Positions 37,459 through 45,965 of a stretch of DNA of 64,000 nt are shown here, piece after piece; the stretch's first letter is position 1; every line of letters begins with the position of its first letter. Source of the DNA: Halobacillus locisalis (lineage in GTDB: Bacteria > Bacillota > Bacilli > Bacillales > Halobacillaceae); assembly GCF_013694105.1 (NCBI RefSeq), contig NZ_JACEFG010000002.1, positions 1,116,001 through 1,180,000 on the forward strand, written 5' to 3'. The notes below the pieces were generated by a model that ran no database searches, had not been told where the DNA came from, and saw only the letters and a list, made by a program, of their open reading frames with translations. The position numbers and the translations under genes were made by a program.

Positions 37459-37752
37459 TTATTCCATTTCTTCTTCATTAGGTTTCACATCTTCGCCTGG
37501 TTCATCATGCGTTGGATGTGCTCCGTCCTCTTGCCTGGGGAGGTCCTGGTGTAAAGTTTTGTACTCATAATTGAACGCACTGTAATAACGCTGTTTTTTT
37601 GTCCATGGAGCACTCTTTTCATTGGAAACGGGCTTCTCTTTGTTGCGTGGTGAACCATAAGCTCCTTCTGGGAGTTGCTCAGGAGTTAAATAGTTCCTTT
37701 GTGCCTCCACATTGGCAAAATCGGAATAATTCTTCTTATCTTTTGACCCCAT
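37459..37752 (-). CDS. Conserved hypothetical hydrophilic protein, 97 residues
   Basis: This small, highly charged protein has no predicted membrane segment and looks largely disordered: it ends in an acidic tail GEDVKPNEEEME and has a central WTKKQRYYSAFNYEYKTL. ATG 37752 is chosen because AAAGGAGG lies 8 bases upstream on the minus strand, although the frame is open further. I do not recognise it. It is downstream of the DUF3055 gene on the same strand with about 65 bases between them. Confidence 0.6.
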   Translation of the reverse strand: MGSKDKKNYSDFANVEAQRNYLTPEQLPEGAYGSPRNKEKPVSNEKSAPWTKKQRYYSAFNYEYKTLHQDLPRQEDGAHPTHDEPGEDVKPNEEEME

Positions 37753-37816
37753 AACGAAACCTCCTTTAGCTTCTGACAATGAGAAATCATGGTGGCATGT
37801 TGAGGAATGATGGATG

Positions 37817-38083
37817 TTACAAAAGGTCCGGTAGATAGTTCCTTAATTCCTCTGCTTCCATAGCGCTCAACTGAAATAAATGCTCTAAGTGGCCATCTTG
37901 GTTAATCGTGTCATGGTCAAGCAATGCTTGTCTGTTCTTTGGCAAATTAATGACCATGGTTTGATTGTTGAAGCGCTCTGCTTTCATTAAAGCTAGTTCA
38001 AAGCGATGACTCCCAGCTGTAAAGGACACGAATCGTGTACGTGTTTCAAGTGTATGGTCCTCTAAAAGTGGACGTTCTCCCAT
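37817..38083 (-). CDS. DUF3055-family protein
   Basis: This 88-residue protein shows TRFVSFTAGSHRFELALMK, the family pattern of a small beta-rich domain, and a C-terminal helix MEAEELRNYLPDLL. Function is unknown in all members I know of. The start at 38083 is preceded by AAAGGAGATG on the minus strand. The 310 bases upstream to yutE contain promoter-like AT-rich sequence only. Confidence 0.7.
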   Translation of the reverse strand: MGERPLLEDHTLETRTRFVSFTAGSHRFELALMKAERFNNQTMVINLPKNRQALLDHDTINQDGHLEHLFQLSAMEAEELRNYLPDLL

Positions 38084-38392
38084 TTCAGTATCATCTCCTT
38101 TTCTAAATGATTTGTAGCCGTATGATGAATTTCGTTAAATCTACACGCTCAGAATGGGAACACACTTATTGTTTCCTATCTTGTGTGTATTAGTCTTATT
38201 TTTGCAGTTTTTAATCATGTTTTGACACTCGAGTGGGGTGATGTCTTAAAATTGTGATCTTCAGTAGAGCGTGATACATTATTGCATACGCTTTGACCAC
38301 ATAATATGTCGCGTCAGCTGAGTCTAGATTTGGTTGAATTATGTTATCATTATGGTTAGATTTATGTAATAACGTCCTTTGGAGGGTGAACA

Positions 38393-38836
38393 ATGTATTT
38401 TGTAAATCGAGAAAAGATGGAAGAGATCTTAAACTATATGGAAACGGTTATGGATGAGCTGAATAAACATTCGTATCAATCTTTTGCTGATCAATTATTA
38501 TTGGAGCGCTTGATTCATGTCAGTATTGAATGCATCCTTGATGTTGGAAATATGATGATTGATGGATTTATTATGCGTGACCCTGGCAGTTATGATGATA
38601 TTATCGATATACTGACTGATGAGCGTGTGCTTCCTGAAGAGGAACAGGAAGGGTATAAAGAATTTGTCCGATTACGTAAGTCAGTCGTTCAACAATACAC
38701 TATTATTAACCACGAACATTTAGTAGCGGTTTGGAACAAAGAAAAGTCTTCACTAAAACAATTCCCAGTCAAGGTTCGTACATACCTTGAACAAGAATTG
38801 GGGCCAGTGTCTGCTTTTTCCAGAAAAGATGAGTAG
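38393..38836 (+). CDS. yutE: HepT-like DUF86 protein YutE
   Basis: This 147-residue helical protein belongs to the HepT/DUF86 HEPN group, usually toxins paired with MNT nucleotidyltransferases. The catalytic Rx4HxY motif reads RKSVVQQY, with Gln for His, and no mnt gene is adjacent. It is therefore probably not an active RNase toxin. It is followed after 9 bases by yutF, the same order as in B. subtilis. The start at ATG 38393 follows TGGAGGG. Confidence 0.85.
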   Translation: MYFVNREKMEEILNYMETVMDELNKHSYQSFADQLLLERLIHVSIECILDVGNMMIDGFIMRDPGSYDDIIDILTDERVLPEEEQEGYKEFVRLRKSVVQQYTIINHEHLVAVWNKEKSSLKQFPVKVRTYLEQELGPVSAFSRKDE

Positions 38837-38845
38837 GGTGAACAA

Positions 38846-39625
38846 ATGAAGGAATATAAAGGATATTTAATTGATTTAGATGGAACGATGTATAGAGGTG
38901 AAGTCGAAATTGAGGGAGCAGCCTCCTTTGTTCACTACTTAAAGAAGCAACACCTTCCTTACTTATTTTTGACTAATAATTCCTCCAAAACAGCAAATCA
39001 AATTGCAGAGAAGCTTGTTGGTTTAGGCATACCGGCAGATGAGAAGCAAGTCTTCACCAGCAGTATGGCCACCACCTCCTATATAAGTGATCGAAATGAG
39101 AAGGCAAGGGTATTCGCTATCGGAGAGTATGGACTGATCGATGCCCTGGAAGAAGAAGGACACACGTTGGTAGAGGAAGACGCTGATTATGTCGTGATGG
39201 GCATTGACCGTGACATTTCGTATGAAAAATTGACGAAAGCTTGCTTGAATGTGAGAGCGGGAGCTACGCTCATCAGTACGAACGGGGATATTGCCATCCC
39301 GACTGAACGTGGGATGGTCCCTGGAAATGGAGCACTTACTTCTGTTGTTTCCGTCAGTACAGGTGTTGAGCCGATTTTTATCGGAAAGCCCGAGCCCGTT
39401 ATCATGAGTCAAGCGCTTGAGGCAATAGGAATGGATAAGGAAGACGTGCTGATGGTGGGAGATAATTATCTTACAGACATTACGGCAGGTATGAAGGCGG
39501 GACTTGATACGTTAATGGTTGAAACAGGGGTCAGTACCTTCGAGGGGATCAAAGGCTACAACCATCAACCAACGTATACGTATAATAACCTCACCGATGT
39601 CATAGCAGCATTAAAAAGCGAATAG
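38846..39625 (+). CDS. yutF: HAD-IIA phosphatase YutF (NagD-like)
   Basis: This 259-residue HAD-superfamily hydrolase has motif I LIDLDGTMYRG, motif II LTNNSS, the class IIA cap and motif IV MVGDNYLTDITAG. It probably dephosphorylates nucleotides or sugar phosphates; B. subtilis YutF acts on p-nitrophenyl phosphate. It is co-transcribed with yutE and ends at a terminator. Confidence 0.9.
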   Translation: MKEYKGYLIDLDGTMYRGEVEIEGAASFVHYLKKQHLPYLFLTNNSSKTANQIAEKLVGLGIPADEKQVFTSSMATTSYISDRNEKARVFAIGEYGLIDALEEEGHTLVEEDADYVVMGIDRDISYEKLTKACLNVRAGATLISTNGDIAIPTERGMVPGNGALTSVVSVSTGVEPIFIGKPEPVIMSQALEAIGMDKEDVLMVGDNYLTDITAGMKAGLDTLMVETGVSTFEGIKGYNHQPTYTYNNLTDVIAALKSE

Positions 39626-39642
39626 ACCACTTAATAAGTAAA

Positions 39643-39684
39643 AAAAACAAACCGTCCTGGTCATATATGGACGGTTTGTTTTGA
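39643..39684 (+). terminator. Terminator after yutF
   Basis: Stem AAAACAAACCGTCC (39643-39656) pairs perfectly with 39669-39682, with T residues after it. Confidence 0.9.
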
Positions 39685-39731
39685 TTTTTATTGGATTAAT
39701 GAACATTTCAAATGAGATTTTTTATGAAAAC

Positions 39732-41297
39732 CTATAGAAGATAAGGCCCGAAGAAAATGGTGATACATATGACATGTATGCCGATAAAGTAGGTCAACTG
39801 AATCGAAGGGGACCATTTTCTGATGGATAACCCTGCCTTTAATATGGCGTAAGACAATAGAGCAAAACCGAGCAAGTAAATGAAAGCACTTCCTGTAAAG
39901 TTCAGGTATGCTGGAGCATTTAACATACCTCGGCTAGAGAACATGAGGTCGTTCAATATGACAGCCGCACCAATATAAATCAATGCACCGATATAAAATA
40001 CCCACGACCGGTCCTGATCCATAGCCCGACTGTTGGTGAACATGACGACACAAAGAAATAGAAGCGGCCAAATAAACCAGAGTAGCGATATTACGACGGC
40101 AAACATTCCTGTAGAAAGCATACCCATAGTCTTCCCTAGCGATTGCAAGAATGCTGGCATCGTGAGTTGTTTGGCTTCTGCAATAATAGTTGAGTTACTT
40201 GATGAAACGAGTACTCGGTGTTCTTCACTATTGCCTCGATCAATCCATAGGACGGTGTTCGGGTTGATCCAATTAGGTTCGACTGACGAGCTTGGGGTAT
40301 TGCTTAGTCGCTTTACATCCAAGGGTCCTGACGACGAGAGAGTCGCGGTGTAGATGTTGAACTGTAAGGGTTCACGAAAACGGGTGTTGGTCGACCCGAA
40401 AGCTTTAAATAGGATGCTTGCTCCTTGTTCAGTCCACTGCATCTCTACATCAGAAATCTCTTGAAGAGCCATACCTCCATGTGGATCTTGGAATTGAATC
40501 CTTTGCAGATCAGGTGCATCTCCTAAAGTGGCTTCTGAATAGTAATATTGATTCGATACTTTACCAGACATGCTCTGCTTTTGTAGCGTTTTTACGAGTA
40601 AAGCATAGGAATTGTCATCTAAGGCAAACTGTATATCCTGTACTTCCTCTGTTCCGGTCAAAGTGAAAACGGCTGCTCCTTTCTCAGTAGCCTCGTTTCC
40701 AGACACTGTATAAAAGGTTAAGTGGTTGCCGGTTTGGTCAATAGTGTTAGTTAAAATATGAGTTTCTTCATTTTTCTGTTCGATGATGACTTCAGTGTTT
40801 TCACTATCCACTGTCAAAATTTGTTCTGACCCAAGCGTCGAAGGATCTAAATGATAAATGACATTATCCTTCCGGTAGTAGGCTGTATCTGCTAAAGGGT
40901 AAAACTTTTGAATATCCGTAATTTCTTCACTGTTATCCCCGTTATACAAAGCGTAGTAATCACTATAAATGAACGCATCCTCACCAAGAAATATTTGGGT
41001 GTACTGATTGACGGGAATGTCAAAGCTTGTTTCACTTATTTGTTCGAACTGTCGGTCATATGTATGCTGCCTGACACCATCCTCTGTAATATAAGCGATG
41101 GACCAGTTTCCTGAATCATCTGCTGATAGATAAGGCTCGCTTACATTCGGTGTCATACCCACTTGTAATTCTCGACTCCATCCATCTGATGGAGGCTCTG
41201 TCACTTGTGCGTAATTCTCCATAAAGAGAATGCCTATTCCGATGAGAATGATGATAACAGGGGCAAGCCACACGGAACTCTTCTTCAATTGCTTCAA
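39732..41297 (-). CDS. Unrecognised membrane protein with large extracytoplasmic domain, about 521 residues
   Basis: One N-terminal helix (residues about 10-30) is followed by an extracytoplasmic region of about 340 residues rich in beta-strands, with repeats of a YYxxDNVIYHLD style that suggest a propeller-like sensor. Four or five membrane helices lie at about 385-520. TTG 41297 is chosen because GGAAGGAG is 9 bases upstream; TTG 41306 touches that site. I recognise no family. It is monocistronic between yutF and yutG and could be a sensor or a regulator of the cell envelope; this is only a guess from topology. Confidence 0.65.
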   Translation of the reverse strand: MKQLKKSSVWLAPVIIILIGIGILFMENYAQVTEPPSDGWSRELQVGMTPNVSEPYLSADDSGNWSIAYITEDGVRQHTYDRQFEQISETSFDIPVNQYTQIFLGEDAFIYSDYYALYNGDNSEEITDIQKFYPLADTAYYRKDNVIYHLDPSTLGSEQILTVDSENTEVIIEQKNEETHILTNTIDQTGNHLTFYTVSGNEATEKGAAVFTLTGTEEVQDIQFALDDNSYALLVKTLQKQSMSGKVSNQYYYSEATLGDAPDLQRIQFQDPHGGMALQEISDVEMQWTEQGASILFKAFGSTNTRFREPLQFNIYTATLSSSGPLDVKRLSNTPSSSVEPNWINPNTVLWIDRGNSEEHRVLVSSSNSTIIAEAKQLTMPAFLQSLGKTMGMLSTGMFAVVISLLWFIWPLLFLCVVMFTNSRAMDQDRSWVFYIGALIYIGAAVILNDLMFSSRGMLNAPAYLNFTGSAFIYLLGFALLSYAILKAGLSIRKWSPSIQLTYFIGIHVICITIFFGPYLL

Positions 41298-41405
41298 TCC
41301 ATCCAACTCCTTCCATTTAACTAGTCTATCTTATGTACGAATAAAAAAGAAGAAGGATTCAAAATAATAAAAAAAGCCACTATAATAGTGACTTTTCGGC
41401 TTTCG

Positions 41406-41912
41406 TCAGTCTTCCGTGTCTCCTGCTGCGCTGTGCGCAAGGCGACTGGAAGCGGCAGCGGCAATAGCTCCGACAATATCGTCTAAAAACGTATGGCACG
41501 CTCCGGATGATTTATCATTTAGTTTTTCAAGGATACCTGGTTTCTGCTTATCGATGTATCCGTAGTTTGTAAAGCCGATGGAACCATATACGTTTACGAT
41601 GGAGAAGGCGATAATTTCATCTACACCATATAAACTCTCATCCACTTCAATGGTGGATTGCAGTGGTTCAGCTAGCTGTTTATCTTCAGCTAATTTGTCT
41701 AACTGAATACCAGTAAGGATAGCGTTTTGAACTTCACGTTTCTGAAGGACTTTGTTTACATTATGTCGGCAATCCTCCATCGTCAACTCCTCATGATATT
41801 TAGATTGTAAGTAATGAACGAGCTCAGCTATGTCCTCAATGGTAACGCCGCGCTCAATCAACCATTCTCTTGCCACTTTTTCGAGTGCTGTCACTTTATG
41901 TTCTTTTGCCAT
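41406..41912 (-). CDS. yutG: PgpA-superfamily phosphatidylglycerophosphatase-like protein YutG
   Basis: This 168-residue protein matches the YutG branch of the PgpA superfamily, with ALEKVAREWLIERGVTIEDIA at the start, a VDEIIAFSIVNVYGSIGFTNYGYIDK middle and GACHTFLDDIVGAIAAA at the end. It has few true membrane helices, and lipid phosphatase activity in this branch is not certain. ATG 41912 follows GAAGGAGG. Confidence 0.8.
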   Translation of the reverse strand: MAKEHKVTALEKVAREWLIERGVTIEDIAELVHYLQSKYHEELTMEDCRHNVNKVLQKREVQNAILTGIQLDKLAEDKQLAEPLQSTIEVDESLYGVDEIIAFSIVNVYGSIGFTNYGYIDKQKPGILEKLNDKSSGACHTFLDDIVGAIAAAASSRLAHSAAGDTED

Positions 41913-42067
41913 GTACGTAACCTCCTTCTTCAACTACCTTCTCTCCCTATTCCCGTCTTTATTATTTCACAAACGATAGGGCTTACTCCCATTATACCAG
42001 AACCATAGTAAAACGTTACAAAAGCACGCGTGTGGTACACTGAAAAAAAGACTGAGGAGGGAAGATC

Positions 42068-43039
42068 GTGACAAAGCCGAGGATATATATTACGCGTCGA
42101 TTACCAGAGGACGTTGTCGCACCTTATCGTAAAGATTTGGACATTGAAATGTGGAGCGAAACAGACGTTCCAGTAGATCACACGCATTTACAAAAGGAAG
42201 CGGTGACAGCGGACGGATTAGTAACGATGCTCACTGAGAATGTGGATGAAGAACTCTTGGGCAAAGCTGAAAACTTGAAAATTGTTGCCAACTTGGCTGT
42301 AGGTTACGACAACATTGACGTACAAGCGGCTAAGCGTCGTGATATACAAGTCACCAACACACCGGATGTTTTGACAGATACGACAGCCGATTTGATCTTT
42401 GGATTAGTATTGGCTACCGCGCGCCGTTTAACTGAAGCAGAGCGTTATATAAAAGAAGGAAAGTGGGAGAACTGGTCGCCTTTATTGATGGCGGGTACAG
42501 ATGTTCATCATAAAACGATGGGAATCGTCGGAATGGGGCGAATAGGTAAAATGATCGCCAAAAGAGCGAGGGGTTTTGATATGAACGTCTTGTATCACAA
42601 TCGTTCTAGGGATGAGGAAGCAGAGGATCAATTCAATGCTTCTTATGCGACGTTTGATGATCTCTTAACTAAAGCCGATTATGTCGTATGTATGGTGCCT
42701 TTGACGAGGGAAACAGAAGGCATGTTTAATAAGAACACGTTTAGAAAAATGAAAAACACAGCCATCTTCATCAATGGTTCTAGAGGACAGACTGTCATTG
42801 AAGCGGATTTATATGAGGCTTTGATTCATGAAGACATTGCTGGTGCAGGACTTGATGTATTTGCAGAGGAGCCGATTTCTAAAGACCACCCGCTCTTACA
42901 GTTGGATCAAGTCGTGGCTCTTCCGCATATTGGTTCTGCTTCTAAAGAAACACGCTATAAGATGATGGATTTATGCTTGGAGAATATTGATCGGTACTTT
43001 AAAGGGAAGAGTGTGAAAACCCCTGTCAGCAATCGATGA
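42068..43039 (+). CDS. D-isomer-specific 2-hydroxyacid dehydrogenase (glyoxylate/hydroxypyruvate reductase type)
   Basis: This 323-residue NAD(P)H enzyme has the nucleotide loop GMGRIGKMIAKRA near residue 155, the catalytic Arg in INGSRGQT, Glu in FAEEPI and His in LPHIGSASKETR. It reduces glyoxylate or hydroxypyruvate, or oxidises D-glycerate. The start is GTG 42068 behind GAGGAGGGA. It is a single gene between yutG and yutI; the exact substrate cannot be read from sequence. Confidence 0.9.
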   Translation: MTKPRIYITRRLPEDVVAPYRKDLDIEMWSETDVPVDHTHLQKEAVTADGLVTMLTENVDEELLGKAENLKIVANLAVGYDNIDVQAAKRRDIQVTNTPDVLTDTTADLIFGLVLATARRLTEAERYIKEGKWENWSPLLMAGTDVHHKTMGIVGMGRIGKMIAKRARGFDMNVLYHNRSRDEEAEDQFNASYATFDDLLTKADYVVCMVPLTRETEGMFNKNTFRKMKNTAIFINGSRGQTVIEADLYEALIHEDIAGAGLDVFAEEPISKDHPLLQLDQVVALPHIGSASKETRYKMMDLCLENIDRYFKGKSVKTPVSNR

Positions 43040-43059
43040 AAAAGCACTCAAACAGATAA

Positions 43060-43106
43060 AAAGAGCTGTACGTTACGTCTATAATAGACATCCCGTACAG
43101 CTCTGT
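43060..43106 (-). terminator. Terminator of yutI, also usable by the dehydrogenase gene
   Basis: An 11-bp stem AGAGCTGTACG (43062-43072 with 43094-43104) has an inner small stem. On the minus strand it is followed by TTTTT, so it best fits the minus-strand gene. Confidence 0.75.
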
Positions 43107-43119
43107 TGGAGTTTATAAT

Positions 43120-43341
43120 CTAAAATACCTGCTCTACCTCGTAAATGCCAGGTACTTCTTGAGCTAAAGCGCGCTCAATACCGGCTTTAAGTGTGATCGT
43201 TGAACTTGGGCAGTTCCCGCAAGCTCCCATCAGTCGAAGTCGTACGATGCCATCTTCTACATCAACGAGTTCAACGTCTCCTCCGTCACGAAGTAAAAAT
43301 GGGCGAAGTTTATTAAGTACTTCTTGAACTTGTTCATTCAT
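43120..43341 (-). CDS. yutI: NifU-like (Nfu) Fe-S carrier YutI
   Basis: This 73-residue Nfu domain has the cluster motif CGNCPSS (Cys41 and Cys44) and [19 protein letters not shown]. It transfers clusters to client proteins downstream of SUF. ATG 43341 is 9 bases after GGGGA; a TTG two codons earlier is too close. Divergent from yuzD. Confidence 0.92.
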   Translation of the reverse strand: MNEQVQEVLNKLRPFLLRDGGDVELVDVEDGIVRLRLMGACGNCPSSTITLKAGIERALAQEVPGIYEVEQVF

Positions 43342-43572
43342 GTTCAATCGTCCCCTTTCTATATTCTTTATTATAAAACGAATACCAGAAAAAATCTATA
43401 CTATATCTTACCTTCAACAAAGCGTTATAGCACTGTTCCCTACGCGAAGCCTTTGTCATCAAGCGGCTAAAGCCTCTTTTAAAGTGATTGAGAACTATTT
43501 TCATTTTATCTTTTTTAGGATCTTTTGTAAAATGAAATAAAGAATAAATATGGGGAAGGTGGAGGGTGTTGT

Positions 43573-43911
43573 ATGGCATCTCAAACAATTCATTTAACGG
43601 TCTACGGGGCAGAAGTGAAATGTGCAAGCTGCGTAAATGCTCCTGGTGCTAAAGAGACGTATGAATGGTTGCAAGCAGCCATTGCGAGAAAGTATGACGA
43701 CCAGCAAGTAACTTATCAGTACGTAGATATTCATTCCCCCGAAAACAAGGAGGGGGCAGATGAAGGCATCCTTCAGCAACTGCTGGATGATGAGCTTTTC
43801 TATCCTTTAGTGACGATCCAGGGAGAAATAGTGGCAGAAGGAAACCCACGATTAAAGACGATCTATAAAGCTTTAGAATCAAAAGGGTTGCCTTTAGCAG
43901 AAGGGGCATAA
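43573..43911 (+). CDS. yuzD: DUF1462 thioredoxin-like protein YuzD
   Basis: This 112-residue protein has a YGAEVKCASCVNAPG start with a CxxC motif and a fold of the disulfide-reductase type. Next to Nfu (YutI) in Bacillaceae and staphylococci, it may serve Fe-S or thiol chemistry. The start at ATG 43573 follows GGAGGG. Function is unproven. Confidence 0.85.
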   Translation: MASQTIHLTVYGAEVKCASCVNAPGAKETYEWLQAAIARKYDDQQVTYQYVDIHSPENKEGADEGILQQLLDDELFYPLVTIQGEIVAEGNPRLKTIYKALESKGLPLAEGA

Positions 43912-43984
43912 TCATATTCTTCTTGTTCGTGTTATGATAAAATAACGGTGATTAGGGTTTCATCCAGTAAATGAGGTGAGACGG

Positions 43985-44215
43985 ATGAATCCATTGATTG
44001 AATTCTGTGTAAACAATTTAATAAACGGTTCCCAAGAAGCGTTTGAAACACTTGATAAAGACCCAGATTTAGATGTAGTAGACTATGGCTGTCTTCGTAA
44101 TTGCGGTCTCTGTTCACAAATGCTTTATGCACTGGTTGATGGTGAACGCATAATCGCTGATACCCCGAAGGAACTTGTAGATAATATATATGATCATCTG
44201 GACGAAACCCTATAA
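43985..44215 (+). CDS. yuzB: UPF0349/DUF1450 protein YuzB
   Basis: This 76-residue protein has the cysteine cluster YGCLRNCGLCSQMLYALVDG typical of DUF1450; the Cys pattern suggests metal or cluster binding. ATG 43985 is preceded by GAGGTGAGACGG; an ATG three codons earlier (43976) overlaps it. Function is unknown. Its terminator is shared with the convergent DUF2225 gene. Confidence 0.85.
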   Translation: MNPLIEFCVNNLINGSQEAFETLDKDPDLDVVDYGCLRNCGLCSQMLYALVDGERIIADTPKELVDNIYDHLDETL

Positions 44216-44219
44216 CGAA

Positions 44220-44256
44220 TGAAAGACTTCACGACATGGTGAAGTCTTTTTTCATT
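44220..44256. terminator. Bidirectional terminator between yuzB and the DUF2225 gene
   Basis: Stem AAAGACTTCAC (44222-44232) pairs with GTGAAGTCTTT around 44239-44249, followed by T residues. Confidence 0.8.
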
Positions 44257-44939
44257 TCTGTTCGGATATTCTGCCATTGATCGCGTGCCATCTCAACAAT
44301 TTTCGGGTCGAATACAGCGTTCTTCTTCTCCACGACTTTTGCAAAATTTTTAAGGGCATTGTTCTGATCACCCAAGCGATGATACAACGCTCCAATTAAG
44401 TACAATACTTTTAGCGGAGTCATATCGGGTTGATCCAGTCGGTCTTCAATATACGCTTTTTCGTATTGTTCAACAGCTAAGCGCATGAACCGTTCTTCTT
44501 GGTCTTTCCGGTCCATATGTTGATACAACCATAGCGTACGTATATACAGCCCAGCTAAGACGACCGGTTTCTCTTCCTTTAATGTGGCTGTGTAGATGCA
44601 GAGCTTTAATGAACGGACCGCATCCGAATAAGTTCGCACACCTGTTAAATCTTGTCCAGACCATTTATTGGTCAGATTCTTCTCAATTTCATGTTTTGTG
44701 TGCGGAGGAAAGCTTGTGGAGAATTGATCATTGAAGGAATAACCGCATTCAGGGCAGACGTGGACGTGATAAAGCAGAGGATTACATGAATCATCCTCGT
44801 AGGTTGTATAAAAAAGGGAGTCGGTTGTTACTGGCTTCACGAAACGGGACCGGACTTTTGTCGTGGTGTAAGAATGATGGCAGAAGGTACATTGAGTCTT
44901 TTTGCTGAAAGTAGGTTCGATATTTGTATTCATTCCCAT
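44229..44939 (-). CDS. DUF2225 protein with Zn-ribbon start and TPR-like helices
   Basis: This protein of about 236 residues begins with two CxxC pairs (CTFCHHSY and CPECGYSF), a likely Zn ribbon, then carries a helical region with TPR-like repeats (VLYLIGALYHRLGDQNNALKNFAKVV). DUF2225 proteins are widespread in Firmicutes; the function is unknown. ATG 44939 follows AGGAGGTGA. The C-terminus overlaps the shared terminator. Confidence 0.8.
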   Translation of the reverse strand: MGMNTNIEPTFSKKTQCTFCHHSYTTTKVRSRFVKPVTTDSLFYTTYEDDSCNPLLYHVHVCPECGYSFNDQFSTSFPPHTKHEIEKNLTNKWSGQDLTGVRTYSDAVRSLKLCIYTATLKEEKPVVLAGLYIRTLWLYQHMDRKDQEERFMRLAVEQYEKAYIEDRLDQPDMTPLKVLYLIGALYHRLGDQNNALKNFAKVVEKKNAVFDPKIVEMARDQWQNIRTEMKKDFTMS

Positions 44940-45087
44940 GTTCACCTCCTATATAACTACTACCATTATCCTATAAGGGTTCATGGAATTCAACAATAAT
45001 GGATTGAGAAAGAAGCTGTCCTGAAAGTTGATTATCGAAAACAAGGTGAGTATACTGAAAATAGGAAGAAGAAAGGAGAGGCTCGGG

Positions 45088-45450
45088 ATGATTCTGAATA
45101 TTACAGAAGCCGCTAGTCACCAAATTAAAGAAATGATGAAGGAAGAAGAGTCTGAAGGTATTCGTCTGCGCTTCGGTGTTAAAGGTGGGGGCTGTAGTGG
45201 ATTATCTTATGCTATGGGCTTCGAGGAAGACATTAATGAAGAATTAGATTTGACAGAGGAATCAAACGGTATTCCTGTTGTGATCCATAGACAAGATGCT
45301 CCTATTATAGAAGGTACGACTATAGACTTTAAACAAAACATGATGGGCGGAGGATTTACGATCGATAACCCAAACGCCATAGTATCCTGCGGTTGTGGTT
45401 CTTCGTTCAAAACAGCGACAAATGCTGGAACGCCTGATCCAAACTGCTAA
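45088..45450 (+). CDS. yutM: A-type Fe-S carrier (SufA/ErpA-like) YutM
   Basis: This 120-residue A-type carrier has the three conserved cysteines as GGGCSG (Cys36) and CGCG (Cys101 and Cys103). It hands clusters to apoproteins such as aconitase. ATG 45088 is preceded by GAAAGGAGAGG; the frame extends upstream without a ribosome binding site. With YutI it completes the SUF pathway outside the suf operon. Confidence 0.93.
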   Translation: MILNITEAASHQIKEMMKEEESEGIRLRFGVKGGGCSGLSYAMGFEEDINEELDLTEESNGIPVVIHRQDAPIIEGTTIDFKQNMMGGGFTIDNPNAIVSCGCGSSFKTATNAGTPDPNC

Positions 45451-45470
45451 TAGACGACAGAATAACTCTC

Positions 45471-45493
45471 CACCTAGTGGAGGGTTATTTTTT
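45471..45493 (+). terminator. Terminator after yutM
   Basis: AATAACTCTCCAC pairs with GTGGAGGGTTATT across a three-base loop, followed by TTTTTT. The next 450 bases hold a palindromic repeat and a 21-bp array, no gene. Confidence 0.85.
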
Positions 45494-45539
45494 ACCTATT
45501 GATAGTGGTTATACTAGGTCCTCCTCGAAGTAAAGACTA

Positions 45540-45666
45540 GGGTGTGGTGGGAAATAACTCGCTTTCCTGTGGGGGAACCGCCGAGCCTCCTCGGTCGTTG
45601 ACACTCCCTGTGGGGTCTCGCCTGAGTCCTTCTCCCACGGGAGTCTCGCCATTTCCCACCACACCC
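45540..45666 (+). repeat. Palindromic intergenic repeat, copy 3 (+)
   Basis: A perfect 16-bp terminal stem pairs 45540-45555 (starting GGGTGTGGTGG) with 45651-45666. The interior is almost identical to copy 1, including CTCGCTTTCCTG and CCTCCTCGGTCGTTGACA. A spacer with GTCGGACCAT links it to a 21-bp array, as in copy 1, so repeat and array duplicated as one block. Confidence 0.9.
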
Positions 45667-45712
45667 ATCAAAATGTAGATTGTCGGACCATTTTTTTCAG
45701 AAGAATGTAGTC

Positions 45713-45868
45713 TGCCTGCTGATGGAGTGTTGATGTCCGGAAAAGCGTGCAATCTGTCCGAATCGGCTGAATAGATGTCCGATTTATTGCATTTCTTGTC
45801 CGATATAGAAGGTCGCTTGTCCGAATTGAGCAAATGGATGTCTGATATAGTGCATCAGTTGTCCGGAT
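45713..45868 (-). repeat. Phased array of TGTCCGAAT-like motif, seven or eight units at exactly 21 bp
   Basis: Clear motif copies begin at 45734, 45755, 45776, 45797, 45818, 45839 and 45860, each 21 bases apart; a decayed copy (TGCCTG) fits at 45713. Only TGTCCGRAT-like cores are conserved. The end reads GTTCATCCAAC, close to GTTCATCCAAT after the array at 26884. Confidence 0.9.
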
Positions 45869-45929
45869 TCAGTTCCGTTCATCCAACATCGAACTGCTTT
45901 TTTTCTCTCCCATAGATCTCAGGTAGACA

Positions 45930-45965
45930 AAATAAGGAAGGAGCTGGGTAGCTCCTTCCTTATTA
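45930..45965 (-). terminator. Terminator of yumC
   Basis: A perfect 15-bp stem (45931-45945 with 45950-45964), with AAGGAAGGAGCT, is followed on the minus strand by TTTTG. It includes the yumC stop codon. Confidence 0.85.
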
